Shown piece by piece: positions 8,394 to 16,460 of a stretch of DNA of 64,000 bases. The number at the start of each line of letters is the position of its first letter. Position 1 is the stretch's first letter. The stretch covers positions 62,001 through 126,000 of the forward strand of contig PERL01000003.1 in the NCBI GenBank assembly GCA_002928735.1. The letters are read 5' to 3'. The translations under genes and the position numbers were made by a program. The notes below the pieces were generated by a model. That model made no database searches. It was not told the DNA's origin and saw only the letters and a program-made list of their open reading frames with translations. Source of the DNA: Hyphomicrobium sp. (GTDB taxonomy: Bacteria; Pseudomonadota; Alphaproteobacteria; Rhizobiales; Hyphomicrobiaceae).

Positions 8394-9977
8394 CTAGAGC
8401 AGCGGGCGGGCTTCGCGCGCCATTTCGAGGGTCGCAGCGTAGTCGACTTTGCCGGAACCCAGAACGGGGATCTGTTGTGTCACGAGAAGGGCCTTGGGCA
8501 CCCACAGTTCGGTGAAGCCCTGATCGCGGGCGTATTCGGCGAGCGTCGCCTTGTCGGCATCGGGTTTGTCGGTGACGAGGACGAGGCTTTCGCCGCGGCG
8601 CGGATCGGGGAGAGAGACGCAGACGTGGGTGTTGTCGGCCCACAGACCTGAGGCGAGGGCCTCAATGGCGGCAAGCGAGACCATCTCGCCGCCGATCTTG
8701 GCGAAGCGTTTGGCGCGGCCGCGGATGTGGATGTAGCCGTCCTCAATGGTGACGATGTCGCCGGTGTCGTGCCAGCCCTCGGGCGGTGGGACGATGACGC
8801 CCGGCGCGTTGGCCAAGATGTAGCCGGCCATGACATTGGGGCCGCGCACAAGCAGGCGGCCGCCTTCGGCGATGCCTTCGACGGGGGTGAGGCGGCACTC
8901 GATGCCCGGCAAGGCGCGGCCGACACTGCCTGCCTGCTTCTGTGCCGGGAGATTGCAGGAGATCACGGGCGCGCATTCGGTTGCGCCGTAGCCTTCGAGG
9001 ATTTCGGTGCCGCTACGTGACCACAGTGCGCGCGTCTGATCTTTCACGCGCTCTGCTCCGGCGACGATGTAGCGGAGGCTATCGGTATCACCGTCGTCGG
9101 CGGCGCGGGCGTAGCCTTGCAGGAAGGTATCGGTGGAGAGGAGGAGGGTCGCCTTGGTTTCCTTGATGAGTTTGGGGATCTGTTTGTAGTGCAGGGGGCT
9201 GGGATAGAGGACCGCTTTCATGCCGTTGAGAAGGGGCATGAGCGTTCCGGCAGTGAGGCCGAAGGAGTGGAACATCGGCAGCGGGTTCATGGCGATGTCG
9301 GCTGACGAGAGTGCGCCGGTGGCGTGGGTAAAGATCTGTTTGGCGTTGGCGATGAGATTGGCGTTGGTGAGCGCGACGCCTTTTGGCGCGCCTTCGGTGC
9401 CGGACGTGAAGAGGATGACCGCGGTATCGCCGGGCTTGCGGGCTTTGGGCGTTGCGATGCTGGGAGCGAGGGACGAGGCGAGGCCGATGAGCTTATCTTT
9501 ACCGCCGATCTCCTTGCGGATGTCTTCGAGGTAGAGAACGCGGGCCTTGCGGCCGGGCGTCCATTCCGCAGCTTCGATGGCGTCGACAAGGTCGTCGAGT
9601 TTGGCGGTGTCGATGAAGCGGCGGGAGGTGACGACGACGGGAAGCGGGCCGGTTTTGACCGCGGACTGGATGTTGCGGGCACCGGCGGTGAAGTTCAAAA
9701 GGCCGATCGTACGGCCAAAGGCATTGAGGCCAAAGAGCGAGACGACGAGCGCATTGACGTTGGGTAGGAGGAGCCCGGTGACTTCGCCGGGGGCGGTTTC
9801 GCGGGCGAGGCGGCGGCCGAGGACGAGGCTGCCGAGGATGAGCCGCTTGTAGGTGAGCGGCTGGCGTTCGGCATCTTCGAGGATCACCTTGCCCGGGCCG
9901 TGGCGGCGGGCGGCCAAACGCAAGGCATTGAAGAGCGTCGTCTGGTAGGCGGTTGCAGAGAAAGAGGATGGGGGCAT
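8394..9977 (-). CDS. acyl-ACP synthetase of the Aas type (AMP-forming ligase)
   Basis: This protein of about 527 residues belongs to the ANL adenylate-forming family and matches the synthetase half of E. coli Aas. Shared stretches include PMFHSFGLTAGTLMPLL, LYPSPLHYKQIPKL, EGYGATECAPV, GRAKRFAKIGGEMVSLAAIE and a C-terminal VLGSGKVDY. The ATP-binding P-loop-like motif is FTSGTEGAPKG at residues 190-200. It would activate fatty acids and charge them onto ACP at the membrane. The N-terminal PlsC acyltransferase domain of E. coli Aas is missing. I chose the ATG at 9977 (MPPSSFSATAYQ); the open frame upstream to 10100 reads as non-coding. The MFS gene follows immediately. Confidence 0.88.
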   Translation of the reverse strand: MPPSSFSATAYQTTLFNALRLAARRHGPGKVILEDAERQPLTYKRLILGSLVLGRRLARETAPGEVTGLLLPNVNALVVSLFGLNAFGRTIGLLNFTAGARNIQSAVKTGPLPVVVTSRRFIDTAKLDDLVDAIEAAEWTPGRKARVLYLEDIRKEIGGKDKLIGLASSLAPSIATPKARKPGDTAVILFTSGTEGAPKGVALTNANLIANAKQIFTHATGALSSADIAMNPLPMFHSFGLTAGTLMPLLNGMKAVLYPSPLHYKQIPKLIKETKATLLLSTDTFLQGYARAADDGDTDSLRYIVAGAERVKDQTRALWSRSGTEILEGYGATECAPVISCNLPAQKQAGSVGRALPGIECRLTPVEGIAEGGRLLVRGPNVMAGYILANAPGVIVPPPEGWHDTGDIVTIEDGYIHIRGRAKRFAKIGGEMVSLAAIEALASGLWADNTHVCVSLPDPRRGESLVLVTDKPDADKATLAEYARDQGFTELWVPKALLVTQQIPVLGSGKVDYAATLEMAREARPLL

Positions 9978-10121
9978 CGGATCAACGCTCGGACGGAAGG
10001 TTTGCTGGTTGGACACTAAAGGCGGTTGGCGCGCAATACGGCTGCCTCGCGGGTGCGGGCAAGAGGCCCGCCGTCTCGCACATGCGGTAAATGGGGACAC
10101 GGCCCCAATATTCTCGATGCA

Positions 10122-10140
10122 CCTCAGGATTGCGCTGAGG
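10122..10140. promoter_or_regulatory. inverted repeat CCTCAG-N7-CTGAGG in divergent promoter region
   Basis: A perfect 6-base inverted repeat (arms 10122-10127 and 10135-10140) sits between the divergent acyl-ACP synthetase gene (start 9977) and the CDF-like gene (start 10191). Its position suits an operator, but no regulator is known for it and short palindromes arise by chance in GC-rich DNA. Confidence 0.25.
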
Positions 10141-10190
10141 GAGCCGATCCCCTATCAGCGGCTGAGCGGTCGCCGCGCCTGGAGTGGACT

Positions 10191-10817
10191 TTGGATCAGA
10201 GCACGCACGAGCCAACACACGGTGTGCTGAAGCGCACGGTGGCTGCCGTTGCAGCCCTCAACTTCGGATACTTCTTCGTCGAGTTTGCGATTGCGGCGGC
10301 GATTGCGTCGGTGGCGCTGTTTGCCGACAGCATCGATTTTCTGGAAGACGCGACGATCAACATGCTGGTGCTTGTGGCGCTGGGGTGGACGGCGGCGCGG
10401 CGGCGGGTGGTGGGACTGTTTCTGGCGGTGTGTCTGTTGGTGCCGGGATTGGCCGCGCTTTATACCGCGTGGGAGAAGTTCAATGCGCCGACAATTCCCG
10501 ATCCCACTATCCTGACCTTGGCGGGGCTTGGCGCGCTGGCGGTGAATGGGCTGTGCGCACTTTTGTTGTCGCGCGTGCGGCATCAGGGGGGAAGCCTGTC
10601 GCTGGCGGCGTTTTTGTCGGCGCGCAATGACGTGGCGGCGAACGTGGCCATTATCGGGGCAGGACTTGCGACGGCGGCGACGGGGTCGATGTGGCCAGAT
10701 GTGATCGTCGGGATCGGGATTGCACTGGTGAACTCGGGCTCGGCGTATGAGGTCTATGAAGCCGCGATGGGCGAGAGCGACGGGGATGACGATGACGACG
10801 ATCGCGTCCGTGTTTAG
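10191..10817 (+). CDS. CDF-like cation transporter family membrane protein
   Basis: A 208-residue, mostly hydrophobic protein resembling the transmembrane half of cation diffusion facilitators, with SVALFADSIDFLEDATINM at the place of the usual SxxLxADxxHxxxD segment and FLSARNDVAANVAII at the second metal-site helix. The usual histidine-aspartate pairs are replaced by Asp/Asn combinations, and the cytoplasmic domain is absent. The tail ends in a run of six aspartates. I chose the TTG at 10191 because GGAG lies 6 bases upstream; the frame is open back to 10026, but that part looks non-coding. Its 3' end overlaps the start of the cytochrome peroxidase gene. Metal transport is inferred. Confidence 0.7.
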   Translation: MDQSTHEPTHGVLKRTVAAVAALNFGYFFVEFAIAAAIASVALFADSIDFLEDATINMLVLVALGWTAARRRVVGLFLAVCLLVPGLAALYTAWEKFNAPTIPDPTILTLAGLGALAVNGLCALLLSRVRHQGGSLSLAAFLSARNDVAANVAIIGAGLATAATGSMWPDVIVGIGIALVNSGSAYEVYEAAMGESDGDDDDDDRVRV

Positions 10818-11796
10818 CGCGCGCGCCCTGCGGGCGGCGGTCGCGTTGAGCGCAGTGGCGGTCGTGAGCGTGCTGGGCGCGGGGGGCGTGGCGAGCGAGG
10901 GATCGCCGGCGCCCGATCAGATCTGGCGCTCGATTTTTGCGCGGCCGGCGGCAAGGGCGGTCGATGAGCTCGAAGCAAAAAAGCAGGCGCTGGGTGCGAT
11001 GCTCTTTTCCGACACGCGTCTGTCGCGGGATGGGGATCGCTCGTGTGCGTCGTGTCACCGGCCGGAGAGCGGGTACAGCGATGGGCTGCGCCAAGCGCGT
11101 GGACGGGATGGGACGGCGCTGAAGCGGAATACACCGCATCTGTTCAATCTGGCGGAGGGGAAGGCCTTCTACTGGGATGGGCGGGAGCCGACGCTGGAAT
11201 CCCAGGCGCGCGTGCCTTTGACGGCTGAGAATGAATTGGCCGCCGATTGGGCGCGGACGTTGGCGGACCTTGGTGCCGATCTGGATTTGAGAGCGAAATT
11301 CGCGGCGGCGTTTGCGGATGGCGGGGTTTCGGAGGCTACCGTTATTGCGGCGCTGGCTGCTTATGAGCGGAGCTTGGTCTCGCCCTTGACGGCGTTCGAC
11401 CGGTGGGTTGCGGGTGATGAGGCGGCGTTGAGCGAACAGGAGAGCCGCGGCTTTCGGATTTTCGTCGGCAAGGGCGGGTGCGTGGGCTGCCACGGCGGGT
11501 GGCGGATGACGGACGATGGGTTCCATGACATTGGGGTCGATAGCGATGATCCGGGACGCAGTGCGGTGGCGGGCGGTGCGGCTGGCATTCCGGCATTCAA
11601 AACGCCCGGGTTGCGGCAGGTTTCCAAGACGGCGCCTTACATGCACAACGGGTCGCTAGCGACGCTGGAGGATGTGGTGGCGCATTATGCGGGCGGGCAT
11701 CTGAAGCGGCCGTCGCTGGCGCCAAATCTGGTGCGCGATCTGGATCTCGACGCGCAGGAGCGGTCGGCGCTTGTCGCGTTTCTCAAAACGCTCTGA
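10786..11796 (+). CDS. di-haem cytochrome c peroxidase / MauG family protein
   Basis: This protein of about 336 residues starts with a signal peptide (hydrophobic run AVALSAVAVVSVLGAGGVAS). It has two c-type haem motifs, CASCH (about residue 88) and CVGCH (about 230), the usual spacing for bacterial di-haem peroxidases. Family landmarks include LFSDTRLSRDGDRSCASCHR, RNTPHLFNLA, FYWDGREPTLE, and a late KTAPYMHNGSLATLEDVV with the conserved methionine and histidine. It would reduce H2O2 or oxidise a protein substrate in the periplasm. The ATG at 10786 overlaps the CDF-like gene by 32 bases, suggesting translational coupling. Peroxidase and MauG-like roles cannot be separated by eye. Confidence 0.88.
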   Translation: MTMTTIASVFSARALRAAVALSAVAVVSVLGAGGVASEGSPAPDQIWRSIFARPAARAVDELEAKKQALGAMLFSDTRLSRDGDRSCASCHRPESGYSDGLRQARGRDGTALKRNTPHLFNLAEGKAFYWDGREPTLESQARVPLTAENELAADWARTLADLGADLDLRAKFAAAFADGGVSEATVIAALAAYERSLVSPLTAFDRWVAGDEAALSEQESRGFRIFVGKGGCVGCHGGWRMTDDGFHDIGVDSDDPGRSAVAGGAAGIPAFKTPGLRQVSKTAPYMHNGSLATLEDVVAHYAGGHLKRPSLAPNLVRDLDLDAQERSALVAFLKTL

Positions 11797-12120
11797 CGCC
11801 GCGACTCAAACGGACTGCGATTCGCCAAGTCAAAACGGCCAAACAGACTGAAACTATGGCATGCGCCGGAGTGCGATCAGCCATGCCTGCCGATCGAATC
11901 GTGAAATTTGCGTCAGTTTCCGAGAGTTGACCAAATATGCGTCGCTCCACCGCAACACGGGGAAAAGGATTATTTCCCAGGCAATTCCTGCCGCTTTTAT
12001 AAACTTGCCAGGATTATTTCCCAGGCATACCTTTTATATCAACGAAAAGACGCGACGGGATGGACGCCCTTTCTGCAACCGGCCTCGGCAACGAGGTCAA
12101 AACTTACGCAGAGGTGTCCC
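11797..12120. other. intergenic region with an 18-base direct repeat
   Basis: These 324 bases lie between the di-haem peroxidase and the small four-cysteine protein. Short frames cross them, but none has protein-like composition or a good start. The notable element is an 18-base direct repeat (AGGATTATTTCCCAGGCA) at 11966-11983 and 12010-12027, 44 bases apart. The region is more A+T-rich than its flanks and probably holds the promoter of the downstream gene. Confidence 0.6.
11966..12027. repeat. pair of 18-base direct repeats, possible operator
   Basis: AGGATTATTTCCCAGGCA occurs exactly at 11966-11983 and 12010-12027. The 44-base period is about four helical turns, which would place two bound proteins on the same DNA face. 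The first copy also overlaps a GGGAAA/TTTCCC inverted repeat. The pair lies 93-155 bases upstream of the ATG at 12121. The regulator is unknown. Confidence 0.5.
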
Positions 12121-12327
12121 ATGCTCGAACTGATGGTTTCCGTCTGTCTCATCAATGATCCCGCCCGCTGCAAGGACGTTGCGCTGACCTACTCGGCTGA
12201 GAACCTGACGCCGATGCAGTGCATGATGGGCGCCCAGCCCGAAATCGCAAAGTGGATCGAAGCGCACCCGAAGTGGGCGTTGAAGAAGTGGACCTGCCAC
12301 CGCGCCGGGCTCTACGCCAAGATCTGA
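12121..12327 (+). CDS. small four-cysteine protein, function unknown
   Basis: A 68-residue protein starting MLELMVSVCLINDPARC, with cysteines at positions 9, 17, 34 and 59, and ending in WTCHRAGLYAKI. There is no signal peptide; the even cysteine count and the tryptophan-rich end (KWIEAHPKWALKKW) suggest a compact folded domain. GAGGTG lies about 5 bases upstream of the ATG as a ribosome binding site. I believe similar short proteins are found in other Hyphomicrobiales but cannot name the family. It is upstream of metY on the same strand, 171 bases away. Confidence 0.65.
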   Translation: MLELMVSVCLINDPARCKDVALTYSAENLTPMQCMMGAQPEIAKWIEAHPKWALKKWTCHRAGLYAKI

Positions 12328-12344
12328 CGGCGACAGCGTTTTCG

Positions 12345-12373
12345 ACCGGGCCGGCGCCCCCGAGCCGCCCGGT
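12345..12373 (+). terminator. possible hairpin after the small protein gene
   Basis: ACCGGGC (12345-12351) and GCCCGGT (12367-12373) form a 7-base-pair GC-rich stem 17 bases after the stop at 12327. No run of T follows, so intrinsic termination is uncertain. Confidence 0.3.
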
Positions 12374-12498
12374 GGACAGCGCCTTGCATCTCCGGTCTGA
12401 GTGCCAGACGATTTGCAGAGCGCCGGAATTTTCGGCGGTTGACAGCCGCACCGGGACCGGTTCCCTCTCGCTTCCAAAACTGGACGCTGGAGGACGCC

Positions 12499-13791
12499 AT
12501 GACTGGAAGCAAAACCCCACATTTCGCAACTCTTGCGGTTCATGCGGGCGCGGCGCCCGATCCGGCGACCGGCGCGCGGGTGACGCCCATTTATCAGACG
12601 ACATCCTATGTGTTCCGGGACGCGGATCATGCGGCCAACCTGTTTGGCTTGCAGGAGTTCGGCAATATCTACACCCGAATTATGAACCCGACGCAGGGAG
12701 TTCTTGAGGCGCGCGTTGCGGCGCTGGAGGGGGGATCGGCGGCACTGGCGGTGGCGTCGGGGCACGCGGCGCAAATGCTGACGTTCCACACGCTGCTCGA
12801 GCCCGGCGATGAATTTATCGCCGCGCGGCAGCTGTACGGCGGCTCGGTTAATCAGTTCAACCATGGTTTTAAGAAGTTCGATTGGCATGTGGTGTGGGCT
12901 GATGCGACCAAGCCGGAGACCTTCCGGGCGGCGCTGACGCCGAAGACGCGCGCGATTTATATCGAGAGCATCGCTAACCCTGGCGGTATCGTGATCGACA
13001 TTCCCGCGATCGCGGCGATCGCGAAGGAAGCCGGTGTGCCGCTGATCGTCGATAACACGCTGGCAACGCCGTACCTGTGCCGGCCGAAGGAGTACGGCGC
13101 GGATATCGTGGTGCACTCGTTGACCAAGTTCATGGGCGGTCACGGCAATTCCATTGGCGGCGTCATCGTCGATTGCGGGACGTTCGACTGGAAAGGCGCC
13201 AAGCATCGCTACAAAACGTTGGTCGACCCTAATCCGTCCTACAACGGGATGGTGCTGGCGGATGCCTTCGGTCCGATGGCGTTCGCGCTGGCGTGCCGGG
13301 TGATGGGCTTGCGGGATCTGGGGCCGGCGATTGCGCCGTTGAACGCGTTCTTGATCTTGAACGGGATTGAGACGCTGCCGCTCAGGATGGAGAAGCATTG
13401 CGAGAACGCGGTGCGGGTTGCGGCTTTTCTGGAGCGGCATAAGGCGGTGGCGTGGGTGAACTATGCTGGTTTACCGTCGTCGCCCAATCATGCGCTGGCG
13501 ACGCGGTTGACGCCGCGCGGGGCGGGGGCGGTGTTTACGTTCGGGCTCAAGGGCGGATACGAGGCGGGCAAAAAGTTCGTTTCAAGCCTGAAGCTTTTTT
13601 CGCATCTGGCCAACATCGGCGACGTGCGATCGCTCGTCATTCATCCGGCGTCGACGACGCACCGGCAGCTCACCGACGAGCAGCGGATTGCAGCGGGGGC
13701 GGGCCCCGATGTCGTGCGGCTCTCAATCGGCATTGAGGATTCAGCCGATCTGATCGCGGATCTAGAAGAAGCGCTTGAGGCCGTCGCTTAG
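12499..13791 (+). CDS. metY: O-acetylhomoserine aminocarboxypropyltransferase
   Basis: This 430-residue enzyme belongs to the Cys/Met PLP family (gamma family). The PLP lysine is K210 in HSLTKFMGGHG, and YTRIMNPTQGVLEARVAALEGG (residues 58-79) is typical of MetY-type O-acetylhomoserine sulfhydrylases, which are about 430 residues long. It would form homocysteine or methionine precursors from O-acetylhomoserine and sulfide. The ATG at 12499 has GGAGG 6 bases upstream. The frame is open further upstream but without protein-like sequence. Its last 30 bases overlap a convergent membrane protein gene. No SAM riboswitch could be recognised in the leader. Confidence 0.9.
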   Translation: MTGSKTPHFATLAVHAGAAPDPATGARVTPIYQTTSYVFRDADHAANLFGLQEFGNIYTRIMNPTQGVLEARVAALEGGSAALAVASGHAAQMLTFHTLLEPGDEFIAARQLYGGSVNQFNHGFKKFDWHVVWADATKPETFRAALTPKTRAIYIESIANPGGIVIDIPAIAAIAKEAGVPLIVDNTLATPYLCRPKEYGADIVVHSLTKFMGGHGNSIGGVIVDCGTFDWKGAKHRYKTLVDPNPSYNGMVLADAFGPMAFALACRVMGLRDLGPAIAPLNAFLILNGIETLPLRMEKHCENAVRVAAFLERHKAVAWVNYAGLPSSPNHALATRLTPRGAGAVFTFGLKGGYEAGKKFVSSLKLFSHLANIGDVRSLVIHPASTTHRQLTDEQRIAAGAGPDVVRLSIGIEDSADLIADLEEALEAVA

Positions 13792-14220
13792 GCCCGGCAG
13801 CGTGAATTCCTGGATGGCGACGGGTCTGTAGGGTCCGCCGACGGCGGAGGCTGCGTAGAGCCAGACTTGGGTTGCAGCAAGCGCGATCAGCGCGAAGATC
13901 AGCCCAAGCGTGCCGAGGACGCTGACGACGTAGCGCCAATCGGCGCGGAATTCGTTGACGGGGACAAAACTCTCGCGGTTGCCGCGGCGGTCGTGGCCCA
14001 TGAAGAGTGCGAAGTAGTAGCGCTTGCCAAACATGCCGAACACCCGGCGGATGGCGACTTTGTGCGGCGTTGGGGGATCGTATGTCGCCGCGCCAAGGGC
14101 TGCGATCTGCTCGGGTGTGAACGACATCTGCACGTCGAGGGGCATGCGTGCGTAGATGCGCGCCAGAAGCGCGTTATCTTCGACGACGACAGTCATGTCG
14201 GGCATGCTCATGTCGTTCAT
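13762..14220 (-). CDS. membrane protein with cytoplasmic N-domain, unknown
   Basis: A 152-residue protein from the ATG at 14220 (MNDMSMPDMTVVVEDN); a GTG 9 bases upstream is possible. The first 95 residues are soluble with FGMFGKRYYFALFMGHDRRG, followed by one or two transmembrane segments (VVSVLGTLGLIFALIALAAT and a weaker run after it). The family is not recognised. The 3' end overlaps the 3' end of metY on the other strand by 30 bases. Confidence 0.6.
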   Translation of the reverse strand: MNDMSMPDMTVVVEDNALLARIYARMPLDVQMSFTPEQIAALGAATYDPPTPHKVAIRRVFGMFGKRYYFALFMGHDRRGNRESFVPVNEFRADWRYVVSVLGTLGLIFALIALAATQVWLYAASAVGGPYRPVAIQEFTLPGLSDGLKRFF

Positions 14221-14356
14221 GGTCACCACTCTTGCGGGCCGTGTGGGCGGTCGTCGCGCACGGGTTCGCTACCGGGCGATGATGCCAATTTTGCGCTAAT
14301 CTTCCGTTGAAAAGCATCGTTACCGATGCGTGAAGATTAATGCGATGGGCCGGGGA

Positions 14357-16168
14357 TCAGTGGGTTGCCTTGACGTAGCTGCCAGGCGCCGGCTCGATGA
14401 CGCCGAGCGTCTCGCCGGGTTCGCGGGGCAGCGTCCAGTTGCCGGATTTGCCGTGCAGCCATTCGATCCAATAGGGCCACCAGGAGCCGGGATGCTCTTC
14501 GGCCTTGCCGATCCAATCCTGCAGCTTTTTGGGCTTCAGGCTGGGGTTGGTCCAGTACTGGTATTTGACCTTGTCGGGCGGGTTGATGACGCCGGCGATG
14601 TGGCCTGATCCGGCGAGCACGAATTCGACCGGGCCGCCGAACATGCGGGCGCCGATGTACACGCTTTCAGCGGGGGCGATATGGTCGTCGCGGGTGGCGA
14701 TGGTGAAGATCGGGAGCTTGACCTTTGAGAGGTCGAGCTTCACTCCGCCGACTTCGAGCTGGCCCTTGGCGAGTTTGTTCTCGTTGTAGAACTCGCGCAG
14801 GTAGAAGGCATGGCAGGCCGCGGCGATGCGGGTTGAATCCTGATTCCAGTACAGCAGGTCGAACGGGAACGGCTTTCGCCCCAGCATGTAGTTGTTGACG
14901 ACGTAGGGCCAGATGAGGTCGCGCGGGCGCATCATGTTGAAGACGTTGGCCATGCGCGAGCCGTCGAGGAAGCCGCGCTCTTTCATCACCTCTTCGAGGT
15001 CTTCGAGCTGCTGATCTTCGGTGAAGAGGAGCAGGTCGCCGGCCTTGGAAAAGTCGACCTGAGTGGTGAGGAAAGTGACAGAGTTGAAGGGGGTTTCGCC
15101 GCGCGAGGCCAGCCAGGCCAGTGTCGTGCCGAGCAGCGTGCCGCCGACGCAGTAGCCAAGCACGTTGCACTGTTCCAGGCCGGTTTCGCGGTGGACGGCA
15201 TCGGCGGCGTTCAAGAGGCCTTCGGTCATGTAGTCTTCGAAGGTGACGTTGGCCAATTCCGCACCCGGGTTCACCCACGAAATAACGAACACCGTGAAGC
15301 CCTGATCGACGACGTATTTGATGAAGCTCTTCTGGGCCGTGAGGTCGAGCACGTAGAACTTGTTGATCCACGGAGGGACCATCAGAATTGGCATTTCCCG
15401 CACTTTATCCGTCGTGGGCGTGTACTGGATCAGTTGCAGGAGTTCGTTCTGGAAGACGACCTTGCCGGGCGTGGTGGCGAGGTTGCGGCCGACTTCGAAA
15501 GCGGAGGAATCGGTCTGACTGATGCGCATCAGGTCGCCGGAACCTTCGAGATCGCGCAGGAGCAGATGGACGCCTTCGACGAGATTGCGGCCGTTGGTGG
15601 TCATGGTTTCGCGAACGACTTCCGGATTGGTCATCGGGAAGTTCGACGGCGAAAAGGCGCTGGTCATCAGGCGAAAATAGTATTCGGCTTTCTTGCGGCC
15701 GGCTTCGTCGAGACCTTCAGTGCCGGCGAGGTTGTCTTCCGCCCACTTGGTGGTGAGAAGGTAGGCCTGCTTGAAGAAGTCGTAATAGGGGTTGGTCGAC
15801 CATTCCGGATCGCGGAAGCGGTTGTCGGTGGGGGCGGGCTCGATAACGGGCTCGGGTGCAATGCCGAGCATGCGCTGCATGGTCCGGTTCCAGAGTTCGG
15901 CATAGGAGCCGACGAGTTCTGCCTGGGACTGGGCGAACTTGGCCGGGTCGGCCATCCATCGGGTGTAGATCGCCGACATCGTCTCGGTGGCGCGCGCCAT
16001 TTCGCTGGCGGCCGAGAAGGGCGTCATTTGGGAATCGGAGCGATCCAGCAGCTGTGTCATCGCGCGGCCACCGTCCTCGTAGGCCCGGAGGACGTTCAGC
16101 GTAAACTCCTCAGGATCGGGGATTTTGTACGGGGTGACGGGGTCGGCTTGCGTTTTTTCTTTGGTCAT
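14357..16168 (-). CDS. phaC: class I poly(3-hydroxyalkanoate) synthase
   Basis: This 603-residue enzyme polymerises (R)-3-hydroxybutyryl-CoA into PHB granules. The lipase-box-like catalytic site is GYCVGG with Cys340. The acidic residue lies in TIATRDDHIAP (about 494), and the histidine is His523 in GSGHIAGVINPP. The length fits class I (single subunit) rather than classes III/IV, which need PhaE or PhaR. The N-terminal PhaC_N region (about residues 90-260) includes PPWINKFYVLDL. It is divergent from the aminotransferase gene with 292 bases between. No phaA, phaB or phasin gene is in the window; a PHB depolymerase lies at 43.0 kb. Confidence 0.95.
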   Translation of the reverse strand: MTKEKTQADPVTPYKIPDPEEFTLNVLRAYEDGGRAMTQLLDRSDSQMTPFSAASEMARATETMSAIYTRWMADPAKFAQSQAELVGSYAELWNRTMQRMLGIAPEPVIEPAPTDNRFRDPEWSTNPYYDFFKQAYLLTTKWAEDNLAGTEGLDEAGRKKAEYYFRLMTSAFSPSNFPMTNPEVVRETMTTNGRNLVEGVHLLLRDLEGSGDLMRISQTDSSAFEVGRNLATTPGKVVFQNELLQLIQYTPTTDKVREMPILMVPPWINKFYVLDLTAQKSFIKYVVDQGFTVFVISWVNPGAELANVTFEDYMTEGLLNAADAVHRETGLEQCNVLGYCVGGTLLGTTLAWLASRGETPFNSVTFLTTQVDFSKAGDLLLFTEDQQLEDLEEVMKERGFLDGSRMANVFNMMRPRDLIWPYVVNNYMLGRKPFPFDLLYWNQDSTRIAAACHAFYLREFYNENKLAKGQLEVGGVKLDLSKVKLPIFTIATRDDHIAPAESVYIGARMFGGPVEFVLAGSGHIAGVINPPDKVKYQYWTNPSLKPKKLQDWIGKAEEHPGSWWPYWIEWLHGKSGNWTLPREPGETLGVIEPAPGSYVKATH

Positions 16169-16460
16169 GGTGCCCAGACTTCAACGACGGATGGGAACTC
16201 TATCACAGTCGCCCTGCGAAATGGTCATGGCTCTTTGGTCGAGATGAATGACGAGGTTGTGACGCGGGGGCAGCAAACCAAGGCTTAGGTTGTTCAAAAG
16301 ATTGAGAGATGTGCGTTGACGACCTGGCGCGGGGACGAGGCTCTGGACGGAGGGGTGGGGCGGGCGTAAACACGGGGGCTTCACAGCGGCGCGGGTTCAA
16401 CCTGAGGGTGAGAGCCGGTGGCGCTGCTCCTCTATCCGCCTAGCGAAAGAGCCCCGGGAC

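Noticed and set aside
12328-12498. Possible SAM riboswitch in front of metY
   Set aside because: I looked for the SAM-II and SAM/SAH conserved cores and did not find them; only a GC-rich hairpin is present.
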